This document shows positions 39,160-50,489 of a stretch of 64,000 bases of DNA, in pieces. A program made the translations under genes and the position numbers. The notes under the pieces were generated by a model. The model was given only the letters and a program-made list of their open reading frames with translations. It ran no database searches and was not told where the DNA came from. Numbering within the stretch: position 1 is the stretch's first letter; each line of letters starts with the position of its first letter. The stretch comes from Posidonia oceanica (Eukaryota > Streptophyta > Magnoliopsida > Alismatales > Posidoniaceae), in assembly GCA_037176725.1 (NCBI GenBank), contig JAZBRS010000049.1, forward strand, positions 33,348,001-33,412,000. The letters are read 5' to 3'.

Positions 39160-40726
39160 GTAGGTGGCCATGTTGTCTGAATAGAGTCCCTTGCCAAGAG
39201 ACCCCTTTGCATACTCAAGTATCCTTAAAGCAACAGCTAGGTGGATCCCTCTAGGTTTAGCCATAAATTGGCTACAAACGCCTACTACATAGGCAATGTC
39301 CAGATGGATCACTGTAAAATAGATCAACTTACTAATCAAACGTCTATATATGGATACATCATCTAATAAAGCGAATCCTCAGCCCAAAGATTAAGTCCTA
39401 TTTGCATAAGTGTAATGGCTGACTCGGCCCCAAGCAATCCAACTTCCTCCAAAAGATCCATTGCATACTTCCACTGCCATAAGGAAACATCTTTGTTGCT
39501 CCTAGCAATCTCAATGCCTAAGTAGTAGGATTTGCCCATGTCTTTCGTTACAAAATGCTTCTGCAACTATTAACTTTGTGTCATCTATTCCCTCAGTGTC
39601 GTTACCAGTAACAATAATGTCATAAACATATACAGCAAGAACTGTAAGACTTGTAGATCACTATCTCACAAATACTAAATGATCTGCATGACTCCTTCGG
39701 GCTTTGAGACTCTGCTTAAGACCATAGATTGCCCTATTGAGCTTGCAGAACTGTGACTCTCTTTGAGCAACATACCCAAGAGATTGCTCCATATAAACTA
39801 TCTCTGCAAGATCGCCATAGAGAAAGGTATTCTTGACATCAAACTAGTACATAGGCCAGTCTCAATTCCAAACAACAGAGAAGAGAACCCGGATAGAGCT
39901 AATGCAAGCAACTAGGGGAAATTATCAAAGTAATTAACCCCATAAGTCTGTGTAAAGCTTTTTGCCACAAGACAGGCTTTATACCGATCCACCTGTCCAT
40001 TAGCCAAATACTTGACCACAAAAACCCATTAGCAAGCAACAACAACAATGGCAACAATATAAGGAACAAGAGTCCAAGTCCCTCTAGACGTAAGAGTAGG
40101 CATCTCCTCATCCATGGTAGTTTTCCACTTCGAGATAGCTAAAGCCTCTTTATATGACCTAGAGACACAAAAGAAAGAGATACAACAAGTTGGCAATTAG
40201 AAGAGCCCAAACGGCCATAAGAAACAGTAGTAGCAATAGGATGCAAAGTGCAACATTGTAAACCTTTCCTGTGAGCAATAGGCATATCAAGATTCGAAGT
40301 TGGTGAGGAAGCACTTGCTACAGAGGATAAAGGGCTCCTAGGGGTTGTGTCCTATGCAGCTGGAGTGGAAAGTGAAATCAAAAATAGTACTAGAGGACGA
40401 CGAGTGAACACCCAACCATATCAACAGAAAGGGACGGGTCGTGGGGGTGGAGGTGGTGGAGGGGGTGGTGGTGGAATAGGAGAGAGACAAAGGAATGTCC
40501 ACAAATGTAGTAAGCTCGTAAGGAGCAAACTGAGAAGGAAAAGAAGCCTCAAGAACACCATTCAAATTGAGAAATCAACCCTCCTCAGTAAAGTATTGAG
40601 TGGACTCAAAAAAAAAAACATAAGTAAAGACATACTGACGTCAAGTGATAAGGTTGATGCAACAATAACCCTTCTGGGTGGAGAGTAGCCCAAGAAGACA
40701 CTTCGTTGTACGAGGAGCTAGCTTAT

Positions 40727-41560
40727 TGTCACACTGTCACTTCATGATCAGTAACGAGGTTCGCGTATTGAGGTGTGCCCATGGGACAAAACCTTGGGAC
40801 AGGGCATACGCGCAAGGAATGCAAGCCACGGGACCATCGTGAAAGTAACGAAGAAGGTCCAAGCCATGGTTGGCCTAAGGGAAGCAACCATGCTGGAGTA
40901 GGCACATGCAAGCCAAAGCCATTACGGGTGTGTGAAGACCAGAGGTGCGTTTGCAAAAAGTGATTGCAAGGAGCAATGACACTTCAAGACATGCACGGGT
41001 CAAATGCACGTTGCAAGTGCACTGAAAGCACAAGTCAACAGGAGTTCAATGCTCAGCGGGTTGCACGCAGTCAACAAGTGTTAGAAGTTGACTAGCAGGT
41101 CTGCGGGACACAGTGCTACACTTCAACACGTCGTCATGCATAGCATGAGTCAAACAGGCATTGTGCACTGGAGTGTCGGATTGTGCGGAGCTAGAGCATT
41201 GATGCGTGCAAATCTTGGACCAAGTCGTGTGCACATGGTCAAACAGTAACGCTCAGGACTTGATTGTGGCAGTCAAGTGTGTTTTGATTGCTGTTGTAAG
41301 TGTTGTGTATAAATGTGTGTAAAGAATGCAGAAGGAAGCAAGAGAGGTAGAGCTTCATTCCTGATATTGTATTCTATTGATGGAGTAATAGAAGAAAAAG
41401 GGCATTTCCTCGAATATCACTGTCTTATCTTTCTTCCTTCCCTCCCTTATTGTGTTGTACTTGGGTGAATAACTTGTGGAGAGGCTGAACTAGGTTGGCA
41501 GACTTACGCAACTCAATGTTGTACGTAAAGATCCTGTGATTCAAAGAAAATTGCGTGACA
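40727..41560 (+). repeat. Chromovirus 5' LTR
   Basis: 834 bp, TGTCACACTGTCAC to TTGCGTGACA, followed by a primer-binding-like site at 41561-41582. Confidence 0.88.
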
Positions 41561-41591
41561 TTTGGTTCCATTGCCAGGATCCACAAGAATC

Positions 41592-41892
41592 ATGGTAGAC
41601 AACACTGTTGAGAAGAGATTGAAGGATGTAGAGGAGTGATAGGAAGCTGCCAATCCCGTGCTTTAGAGGTTGCGCGAGGCCTTGCAAAGGTAATGGTCCT
41701 CAAGAAGGTGGTGGCAACAAGAGTTTCGCAAGCAACACAAACAAAACCCTGTGTACCAAAACCCAAGGTGTTCACGGGAGGGCGCAACACGAAAGAGCTC
41801 GAGAACTTTTTGTGGGATATTGAGGCCTATTTCAGGGCAACCTACACACAAAAAATAGAAAAGGTAACTCTAACTAGCATGTTTCTTACAAG
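41592..41892 (+). pseudogene. Chromovirus gag, N-terminal part
   Basis: The reading frame with KPKVFTGGRNTKELENFLWD and YFRATYTQ is a gypsy gag capsid-type region. It stops at CTT ACA AG, where the 8-bp target duplication of the inserted DNA element begins; the frame resumes at 47363. An early stop at about 41638 (GAG GAG TGA) truncates the start. Confidence 0.8.
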
Positions 41893-42133
41893 CATGGTTT
41901 TAAATGTCGATTTCGTGTCGAACTCCGATCCGACAAAAATAAGAAACATGTCAAACATCGATGGAAATGTCAACGAAAATGCGATAAATTTACGGAAGTC
42001 CATGAAAATGATCAAAAAACTTCAAATTTTGATTTGAAACTCTAAGATAAACTAAAATAAGTAATAATTTACATCTAAGGCTACTTAGATCCACTTTCTA
42101 AATATGTATCACATTAAAATACGCTATATAAAC

Positions 42134-42273
42134 TGTTGAAGAAGAAAATTAGGAAGTTGAAGAACAAGATTAGGGCATAAACCTTTGTGTCATTAGGATT
42201 ACACAATACAATGTATATATAGACATACGGGATCCATATACCCGTTTACAATACCCATTTACAATACTTAACA
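42134..42273 (-). repeat. Copia D 3' LTR
   Basis: 140 bp, TGTTGAAGAAGAAAATT to ACAATACTTAACA. Confidence 0.95.
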
Positions 42274-42280
42274 CTCTCCC

Positions 42281-45200
42281 TCAAGTTGGTGAGTATAAGT
42301 CAAATAAACCCAGCTTGTTACAAAGATATTGGAATGTACCACTGCTAAGGCCTTTAGTAAAGATATCTGCCAGTTGTTCAGATGACTTCATATAAGGAGT
42401 GCTAATAATTCCTCTCTCCACAAGTTCACGAACATAGTGACAATCTACCTCGATGTGCTTCATACGCTCATGAAAGGTGTTATTGCTAGCTATGTATATG
42501 GCTACTTGATTATCACAATACATAGACATAGACCCATGAGTAAGAATACCAAGTCCAGTTAGAAAAGATCTAAGCCAGATTAGTTCACCAGCTGTTTGTG
42601 ACATGCTCCTGTATTCTGCTTCAGCACTTGATTTAGAAACAACATTTTGTTTCTTACTTCACCATGTCACAAGATTCCCACCTACATACGTGCAATAGCC
42701 GGAGGTAGATCTTTTATTTGCCTTGTCGTCAACATAGCTCGAGTCAGAATAGGCATAGATATTTAGATGTCCATGCTTGGAGTAGATTAGCCTTCTCCCT
42801 GGGCTACCTTTGATGTAGGCTAGAACTCTCAGAGCACCATTCCAATGAACTAATCTTGATTTACTCATGAACTGACTTAGTAGACCAACAGCATGAGAAA
42901 TATCAGGACGAGTAACTGTAAGATAAATGAGTTTTCCAATCAACCTGCGATATTGTCCAACGTCATCAAGGAGAGTAGAAGTGGTATCCCAAAAGAGGGG
43001 ATTGGACTCAACAGGAGTTTTCTCTGACTTGCACCCAAGGCGCCCTGTCTCCTTTAGCAAATCAAGAACACATTTCCTTTATGAAAGAACCATCTTTCCT
43101 CTAGGGTAGGCAAACTCAATACCCAGAAAATACTTTGGTTTGCCCATATCTCTAATAAAAAAGTGCTTGGAGAGAAGTTCCTTTGTCACAGAAATACCTT
43201 GTATGTCATTACCTGTTAGAAGAATATCGTCTACATATACAGCAAGCATCGTATACCCAGAGATACTCTTTCTAACAAACACAGAGTTATCAACAGCAAC
43301 CTTCTTAAAGCCATAAGAAAGCAAAACAGTACTGAGTTTAGCAAACTAAGCACGGGGACTCTGTTTAAGCCCGCATATAGCCTTGCGCAGAAGGCAAACC
43401 TGATTCTCCCCTGAACAACATATCCAGGAGGTTGCTCCATAAGAACCTCTTCAGTGAGATCACCATAAAGGAAGGCATTACAAACATCCAACTGAGAAAG
43501 AGTCCAGCCTTTATTGACAACGATAGAGAGGACCCGAATAGAGCTAAGGCGGGCAATAGGAGAAAAAGATCTCGCCATAATCAACCTCATAAGTTTGGGT
43601 AAAACCACAAGCCACTAAGCGAGCCTAGTGTCTGTTAATAGAGCCGTCAGGTTTGTACTTCATGGTGAAAACCCACCAACTGCCAACGACTGGAGTATCT
43701 GTAGGACGTGGAACGAGCTGCCAAGTTCCCCTGAGAAGTAAAACCTGCATTTCAACATCCATAGCTTCCTTCCACCGAGAAAGGGTAAGTGCCTCTTGAT
43801 AATTCTTAGGAATAGATTCTGAAGTGAGAGCAAGAGCATAAGTGTGATGATTGGAGGAAAGGAAATCATAAGAAACAAAATTAGAAATAGGATGTTGTGT
43901 AGAAGTGCGAGTACCTTTTCTGAGGAAAATAGGCAAGTCAAGAGAGGAAGGATCTGCCTCAAGGGTAGGAGATGGTGCGACCGGAAGTGGTGGTGCAGTG
44001 CAATGCCGACGCCGTTGATAGACCTACAACGGTTGTGAAGAGGGAACTTCTGGTGACGAAAAAGGACATGAGGGTACAACCGAGGGATCAACAAAGGACG
44101 GTTGAGGCACGGGATCAGATGGTACCATAGCCGAATGAGAGGAAAAATAAGGAGTATCCTCAAGAAAAAGGACGTCAGCTGAGACAAAATACCGACGAGT
44201 AGGAGGATGATAACAGCGATGGCCTTTTTGGATGCGAGAGTAACCCACAAAGACACACTTGGTAGAACGAGGAGAGAGCTTATCCAGTCCAGTGGTAAGA
44301 TTCTTAACAAAGGCCGTACACCCAAAAACCTTAGGAGATAGGGGAAACAAGTCCTGATTAGGAGAGAGACGCCTGAGAGGAACGACACCCCCTAAAGGAG
44401 ACGAAGGCATATGGTTGATAAGAAAAGAGGCAGTAGCAACGGCATCAGCCCAGAGATACTTGGGCACATTCATCTCAAACATAAGTGTGCGAGCTACATC
44501 GTGGAGATGACGATGTTTACGCTCGGCCACACCATTCTGTCGAGAGGTATGTGCACAAGATGTTTGGTGAATGATACCACGTTGAGTGCAAAAAGAAGCA
44601 ACATCAGAATGAAGAAACTGAAGAGCATTATCAGTTCAAAAATTTTTTGGAGTAATCGTAAATTGAGTTTGAATTTCATTAAAGAAAGCATGAAGTACAT
44701 TGACAAAATGTTGACGATCCTTTAACAAAAACAACCAAAATGCACGAGAGAAATCGTCAACAAAGACCGCATAATACCGAAACCCAAAAACAGACTTGAC
44801 CCGAGAGGGTCCTCAAATATCACAATGGACTAAATCAAATAACCCTTTAACAGAAGGCAACTCACGACTCTTATAGGTAGCCTGAAACTGCTTACCTATA
44901 ATACACAACTGACAACTGACATGACTAACGAAGACCCAAGGAAGAGCATCACGCAGCTTGACAAACGACGGATGCCCAAGACGACGGTGCCAAAGAGAGG
45001 ACGAATCACCAGAAGTCGCAATCGATGCAAGTCCACTAGGAATATCATCCTTGGCAAGAACATACACGCCCCGACCACGTTCATGGTCCAAACCAATTCT
45101 CTTTCCCGTCTACAGATCCTAAAAAGTACAATGGAAAGGGTAAAAGGTAACAGAACAATATAACTGTTTAGTAATAGCACTGATAGATAGTAAATTGACA

Positions 45201-46366
45201 GTAAATGCAGATAGATAAAGAACTTTATTAAGGAATATGTTAGATGTGATGGAAGTAGTGCCTTCACCAGACACTGAACAGTTACTCCCATCAGCAAGGG
45301 CTATAGTAGAGCCGGTAGTAACTCGTTGAAAAAGGGAAGGATTTCCTGAAATGTAGTTAGAGACACCATAATCTATAATCCAAGAGTTATTAGAGGAGAT
45401 GTGAAAAGCAGGTATACCAGAAGAGAGAACATGTGCAGTAGTAGCATCATTATGCTGTTGAGCCCGTAGAAGCAATAATTCTTCGTAATCAGCCTGTGTC
45501 ATCTGAACCGAACGCGATGGAGTGCCTTGGACGACCTCCACCACCGAATTGCTCGAGACAAAGTTAGCAGCAACGGATCCAGACGCGGGAGGACGACCGA
45601 ACTTCGCCCAACAACGATGGGAGGGATGATTCATGCGGTTACAATGAATACAGGGAGTACGCGATTTGCCACCACGACCACGACCCTGGGCAGAGAAGTT
45701 GCCCCAATCACCAGTTGCAGCTAGGGCAGACGTGTCTGCAGGAGGTGAAGGCGTCGCAGTGGAGATGCAAAAGACGCGACGAAAGGTGCTCTGTAGAGAT
45801 GGCACGATGTCAACGCCCAATATCTGGCTGCAAATCTGGGAGGCGAGATCAGTGCGCAAGCCAGCGAAGAAGATGGCGACGACGAGTTCTTCACGATACC
45901 GCTTCATCACAGCAACATCGGCAACGAAAGGTTGGTGAACCTCCAACTCTTCCAAGAGGGATCGAATGCGAGTATAGTAGGTGGAGACGAAGCCGTCATT
46001 TTGCCGAAGGGAGAACAGCTGCTCGTACACCTCACAGACGCATGAAATGTTATGATCGTTGCCGTAGGTTGCGCGGATGGTGTCCCAGACATGTTTTGCA
46101 GGACGGAGGCGGGAGATGGTCCGGGCGATATGCTCCTCGACACTGTTGATTATCCATGAGATAACAGCACAGTCCGCCGCATACCAAGCGGTGTAGTCGG
46201 CAGCCTTGGAGTCTGGTGGATCGTCGGTGATGTGGTGCTCACGCATATGGGAAGCTAAAAAGGTTTCGAAGGCATTCGCCCAGTGGAGATAATTTGTGTC
46301 ATTAAGTTTGACACCGGTGGCTGTGAGTTTGGCAGTCCAGGGGTCCTTCGAGGAGTGCTGCGCCAT
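42281..46366 (-). pseudogene. Copia D gag-pol, nearly continuous frame with nonsense mutations
   Basis: One frame covers gag to RNase H. Gag-protease is open for 415 codons (46366-45119), starting MAQHSSKDPWTAKLTATG, with the zinc knuckle CIHCNRMNHPSHRC. The protease motif reads IIDYGVSNYISG, with Tyr for the Ser/Thr of D-[ST]-G. Then pre-integrase with LWHRRLGHPS and CQLC (45091-44813), integrase core (about 44800-44530), integrase C-terminal GKxFG-type region (44530-44024), RT (43936-43079) with [11 protein letters not shown], and RNase H with YCDNQVAIYIASNN (42604-42281). Stops fall where TAG/TAA replaces Gln and TGA replaces Arg or Trp. A pair of compensating frameshifts lies at about 43600-43390. 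Probably recently inactivated or a non-coding-competent copy. Confidence 0.9.
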
Positions 46367-46388
46367 TGCAACTGGAACGGAAGAGGAA

Positions 46389-46525
46389 GAAGCTCGGGGA
46401 CGGAGGGTGGCCTAACAGGCCTGGACGGAGCTGTTGGCGGGAGTAGGAGGCCTAGACGGAGCCGTCGGCGGGAGCAAGGGGCCTAGACGGAACCGTCGGC
46501 GGGAGCAGGGGGCTTAGATGGAGCC
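46389..46525 (-). repeat. 31-bp tandem repeats in copia D leader
   Basis: GC-rich units start at 46419, 46450, 46481 and 46512 (GCCTAGACGGAGCCGTCGGC type), exactly 31 bp apart, with a degraded unit before. They lie between gag and the PBS. Confidence 0.85.
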
Positions 46526-46690
46526 GAGAGAGAAGAGGAAGCGACGTTGTGTGGGAGAGGCCGAGAGGAAGGAGAGGTCGATCGCTGCGGAAGAAGATGC
46601 GCAGTCACCCGACGCAGAGGAAGAACTGGCGGGATGACATAAAGCGAGTGGGTGGGCGGGAGAAAAAGAAAGGCCTGAGCGCATATACCA

Positions 46691-46830
46691 TGTTGAAGAA
46701 GAAGATTAGGAAGTTGAAGAACAAGATTAGAGCATAAACCTCTGTGTCATTAGGGTTACACAATACAATGTATATATAGACATACGGGATCCATATACCC
46801 GTTTACAATACCCATTTACAATACTTAACA
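46691..46830 (-). repeat. Copia D 5' LTR
   Basis: 140 bp, TGTTGAAGAAGAAGATT to ACAATACTTAACA; 97% identical to the other LTR. Confidence 0.95.
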
Positions 46831-47362
46831 TAAACTTAATACAAATATCCTGAAGTATAAATAATACCTAAAAATATTTAGTATATCTTTAAAATGAATA
46901 GTTCTCACAACATTTAACAAGAAGAGAAAGTAGAGTTGAGAGAATACTTAAGTGTTGGAGATGTGGAGTCTAATTGAAGACCATCTCAGATGCTGTCACT
47001 TCGCAAAGTCCATGGGGATCTCGCCCTCGTCTCGAAATAGTATATACATGAGTATACTGATTTTACTAATTTTATAGATTTTATAGTATTATTAAGGAGG
47101 AAAGTAAATGCAAAGGAAAGGAACTCTGAAAAGGAAAAAAGCAAATGAAACGGAAAGGAACTCTGGTGCAACAATTTTAATGGGCGTGTCAGTCGACACT
47201 ATTCGAACTTAGTGTAAAAAATACACTAAGTCAACCGACACTCTGACATGAGTCGATGTTTGACTCTGACATGTAGTATTTCCCAATTTACACTTGTAAA
47301 TCATGTCAGCCAACTCAGAATCCAACATGTGTCAGCGAAATATCACTAACACGTGTCGTATG

Positions 47363-47896
47363 CTTACAAGAGATGCTAAACTTTGGTGGCGGAGTGTGTA
47401 TGCACGAACGGGTGAAGACAAGGTCGAGATGTGGGAAGACCTCGCAAAGGAACTCCAGGCACAGTTCCTTCCCATGAACACAACGTGGGTTGTGCAAGAT
47501 ATGTCGTGCAAGTTGAAGCAAACTGGAAGTATGCGCGAGTATGTTAAATACTTCCAATCGTTGATGCTAGAGATTAACAGCATGACGGAGGAGGATCGCC
47601 CATATAACTTCCTAGTAGCGTCAAGGCAAAATTGGGCATTGTTGGAGCTCCAACCTCAACGCGTCAAGGACCTCCAATCCACACTTGTAGCCACCAACGG
47701 GCTGGTAGATTTCAAGTCTTTTTCGAGCACGAAGAAGGAATCCAAGCCACAAAAGGACAAGTGGAAAGCCAGGGGTAAGTCCGAAAAGACCAGGGGAGAG
47801 CCTTCTTTGCGCAAGGACTCAAAACCAACGACCAAGGATACAGGTTGCTACATTTGCAAAGGCCCGCATCACATGTGCGATTGCCTAAAGGAGTAG
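47363..47896 (+). pseudogene. Chromovirus gag, C-terminal part with zinc knuckle
   Basis: Open for about 175 codons from the element junction. It contains AKLWWRSVYARTG, QFLPMNTTWV and SMREYVKYFQSLMLEI, which are typical gypsy gag (retrotrans_gag) motifs, a Lys-rich linker and a knuckle CYICKGPHHMCDC with C-x2-C-x3-H-x4-C spacing. It ends at a TAG at 47894-47896. Confidence 0.85.
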
Positions 47897-47956
47897 AAGT
47901 TATCTGCGTTCGTAAGAGAGAGTCACGAGGAAGAGGAGAAACCCAAGGAGTGTCGT

Positions 47957-49645
47957 GTGAACCCCCTCCGACTCAACACACCCCGGAAGAAAGATGAAAC
48001 ACCGACGCACGACGAGTTGACGTACATGAGTATCATGCTTTCAAGGACAAAAGAGACTTATGCCAAAGCAGGCGCGATGGCAGGACTATCTCACAAAGCT
48101 CAAGTTCGTCTTCCTGTACAAGCCCTGGAAGACTACTTTGGTGGCGAACGCTTTGAGCTGTGTGGGAGGCGCAGAGCATGAGGCGGAGCACGACGAGGTG
48201 CAAGTCGTGGCTACACACACTTCTGTAATGGGCGATATGATTACGTGCATCAAGTATGAAACTGCACGTAATGTTGTGACCATCCGACTACTGAACCAAG
48301 TAGAAGAGGCGTGATGAGGCGATTTTGCGTGGAAGATGGTATTATTTACACCAAGGGCAAGAGGTCCTACGTTCCAAAGACCGAAGGCCTTCGCCAACTA
48401 TTACTCAAGGAAATGCATGATTCTGCATGGGCGGGACATCTAGGAACAGAGAGGATATTTGCGCTGCTAAGCGCGAGCTATTTATAGGCACAAATGGAGC
48501 AAAACATGGAATTTCATGTCAAGACGTGTGGTGTGTCACCAAGCCACGTGGGACATCTAGGAACAGAGACACAAGACAGTGGGTCTTCACCAATGACTTC
48601 TCAAGCCACGGTAGAGTTTATCCACGGATTTCATCACAGGATTCCCCAAAGTAGATGGTTTCACGTCAATCTCCAAGTACACGACGTTCATGCCAACACT
48701 GAAGGAGTGCACTGCCGAGATAGTAGCCAAGCTCTTCTTGAAGAACATTATAAAGCTATGGGGCATCCCATGCGATATTGTGAGTTATCACGATGCAAGG
48801 TTTACGGGAAGGTTTTGGTAGACTTTGTTTGAGTAACTGGGGACATAATTTAAGTTCTTAACAGCAAACCATCTGCAAAACGATGGACAAACAAAGCACA
48901 TGAATGCTCTACTCGAGAAGTACCTCTGACACTTTGTGCTTGCCAACCAGCAAAATTGGGTGGAGTTGCTACATGTTGCACAATCTTGTCATAATTTGCA
49001 GGTAAACTCAACAAGGAAGAGTTCATTCGAGTTGGGCGCGAGGCGCCAACCAATGACACCTCCAGAAGTTGTGAAACGCACAAACAGTAAGTGTCTAACG
49101 ACATACAGGTTTGCACGAAGCCACCAAGATCACATTGAGGAGGCTCGAGACTATCTCGCCTTGGCACAACAACGCATGAAGAGGAGGACTGATACTCATT
49201 GACGACCAGTCGAGTTCCAAATGGGGAAGAAAGTGTTACTACGATTAACACCACAAATGATGAGAAAGATTAGCAAGAAGGATGCCCATCGTACACTGGT
49301 GCAACACTACGATGGACCTTCATGGTGCAAAGGCGAGTAGGCAACCGCGCATACCAATTGGAACTATCGACAAGACTTAAGCTACATTCCATGAGAATCA
49401 CGAAGATCCCATGCGAGCCAAGTCATATCGGACGTCAACAAAAGTGCACGCTCAGTTTGACAAGAGGGTGGAAGCAATCTTAGATCGCCATGTTGAAGGC
49501 ATTAGAAGAAGGGGGTAGAGGACATTCTATCTTGTGCAATGGGCAAAAGCATTAGCAACCACCAATGGAAGCTACGTGGGAGAAAGACGTCATAATTTGA
49601 GGAACAGATCGCCAAGTTCCTAAAGAGACCGTCGTCGAGGACAAC
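47957..49645 (+). pseudogene. Chromovirus RNase H tail, integrase and chromodomain remnant
   Basis: Just after gag comes the end of RNase H (QARWQDYLTKLKFVF, 48060-48160), so protease and RT are deleted. Integrase follows: zinc-binding part with LLLKEMHDSAWAGHLGTERI (48390-48480) and a KTC..C pair, core traces 48590-48900, C-terminal part with NSTRKSSFELG (49000-49200). At about 49467-49640 frames contain VEAILDRHVEG, FYLVQW and MEATWEKD, a frameshifted chromodomain. Stops are frequent throughout. Confidence 0.8.
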
Positions 49646-49665
49646 GGCTTAGGTGAGGGAGGATT

Positions 49666-50489
49666 TGTCACACCATCGCCTCAAGATAAGTAACGAGGTT
49701 TGCGCATTGAGATGCGTGCATGAGACAAAACCTTGGGACAGGGCACGCGTGCAAGGAGCGCAAGCCACCGTACCATCGTGAAAGGAGCATAGAAGGTTTG
49801 GGCCACAGTTGGTCTAGGGAAAGCAACTATGCTGGAGGAGGCACACACAAGTCAGAGCCGTTACGGGTGCACGAATACCGAAGGCACGTCAGCAACAAGT
49901 GATTACGGGGAGCAATGGCACTTCAAGGCATGTGTGGGTCAAACACATGTTGCAAGTGCACTGAAGGCATGAGTCAACAGGGGTTCAATGCTCAACGGGT
50001 CGCACGTAGTCAACAAGCGTTACAAGTTGACTAACGGGTTTGCAGGACACGATGCTGCACTTCTGGATGTCGTCACACGTGGCACGAGTCAAACAAGCGT
50101 AGCGCACTGGAGCACTGTGCGGAGCTAGAGCATTGATGCGTGTGAATCCGGGGCTGAGTCGTGTATGCATAGTCAAACAGTAATGCTCATGACTTGATTG
50201 TGGCAGTCAAGTGTGTTTTGATTGCCGTTGTATGTGTTGTGTATAAATGTGTGTAAAGAGTGTGGAGGCAAGAGAGGTAAAGCTTCCCTTCCGTACATTG
50301 TATTCTATTGATAAAGTAATAGAAGAAAAAGGGCGCTTCCCCGAATATCACTGTCGTCTTTCTTCCTTCCCTCCTTTATTGTGTTGCGCTTGGGTGAATA
50401 ACTAGTGGAGAGGGTGAACTAAGGTTGGCGGATTTGCGCAACTAAGTGTCGTACGTACAAATCTTGTGATTCAAAGAAATTGCATGACA
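49666..50489 (+). repeat. Chromovirus 3' LTR
   Basis: 824 bp, TGTCACACCATCGCC to TTGCATGACA, preceded by the purine tract at about 49651-49663. Confidence 0.88.

Larger units (their letters stand above)
42134..46830 (-). mobile_element. Copia D, youngest Ty1/copia element
   Basis: LTRs 42134-42273 and 46691-46830 are both 140 bp and differ at 4 positions (about 3%). The target duplication is perfect: TAAAC at 42129-42133 and 46831-46835. The purine tract CTTGAGGGAGA adjoins the left LTR. The PBS reads TGGTATATGCGC (46679-46690), matching tRNA-Met only in its first six bases. Total 4697 bp, typical for a short-LTR copia element. Confidence 0.95.
41893..47362. mobile_element. Unclassified DNA element with 8-bp target duplication
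   Basis: Flanked by perfect CTTACAAG copies (41885-41892 and 47363-47370). Minus copia D and its duplication, the element is about 768 bp. Its ends (CATGGTTTTAAATGTCG and CACGTGTCGTATG) share only CAT as an inverted repeat, so the family is uncertain; an 8-bp duplication suits hAT. A strong hairpin lies at about 47186-47248 around CTTAGTGTA/TACACTAAG. Gag reads through in frame when one duplication copy and the insert are ignored, so the boundaries are firm even though the class is not. Confidence 0.75.
40727..50489 (+). mobile_element. Ty3/gypsy chromovirus nested in copia C
   Basis: LTRs 40727-41560 (834 bp) and 49666-50489 (824 bp) start TGTCACAC and end TGACA; they differ by roughly 10% over the last 280 bp. 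A PBS-like TTGGTTCCATTGCCAGGAT follows the left LTR and a purine tract (GGTGAGGGAGGA) precedes the right one. Flanks CTTAT (40722-40726) and CTAAT (50490-50494) are a 5-bp duplication with one mismatch. Copia C coding sequence continues across the two flanks. Gag with zinc knuckle, RNase H tail, integrase and a chromodomain identify a chromovirus; protease and RT are deleted. Confidence 0.9.

Noticed and set aside
40347..40688. Plus-strand frame with a glycine run
   Set aside because: Antisense to copia C pol; the Gly run reflects a GGT/GGC simple repeat at about 40440-40475.
45666..46149. Plus-strand Arg/Cys-rich frames of up to 144 codons
   Set aside because: Shadow frames antisense to the copia D gag.
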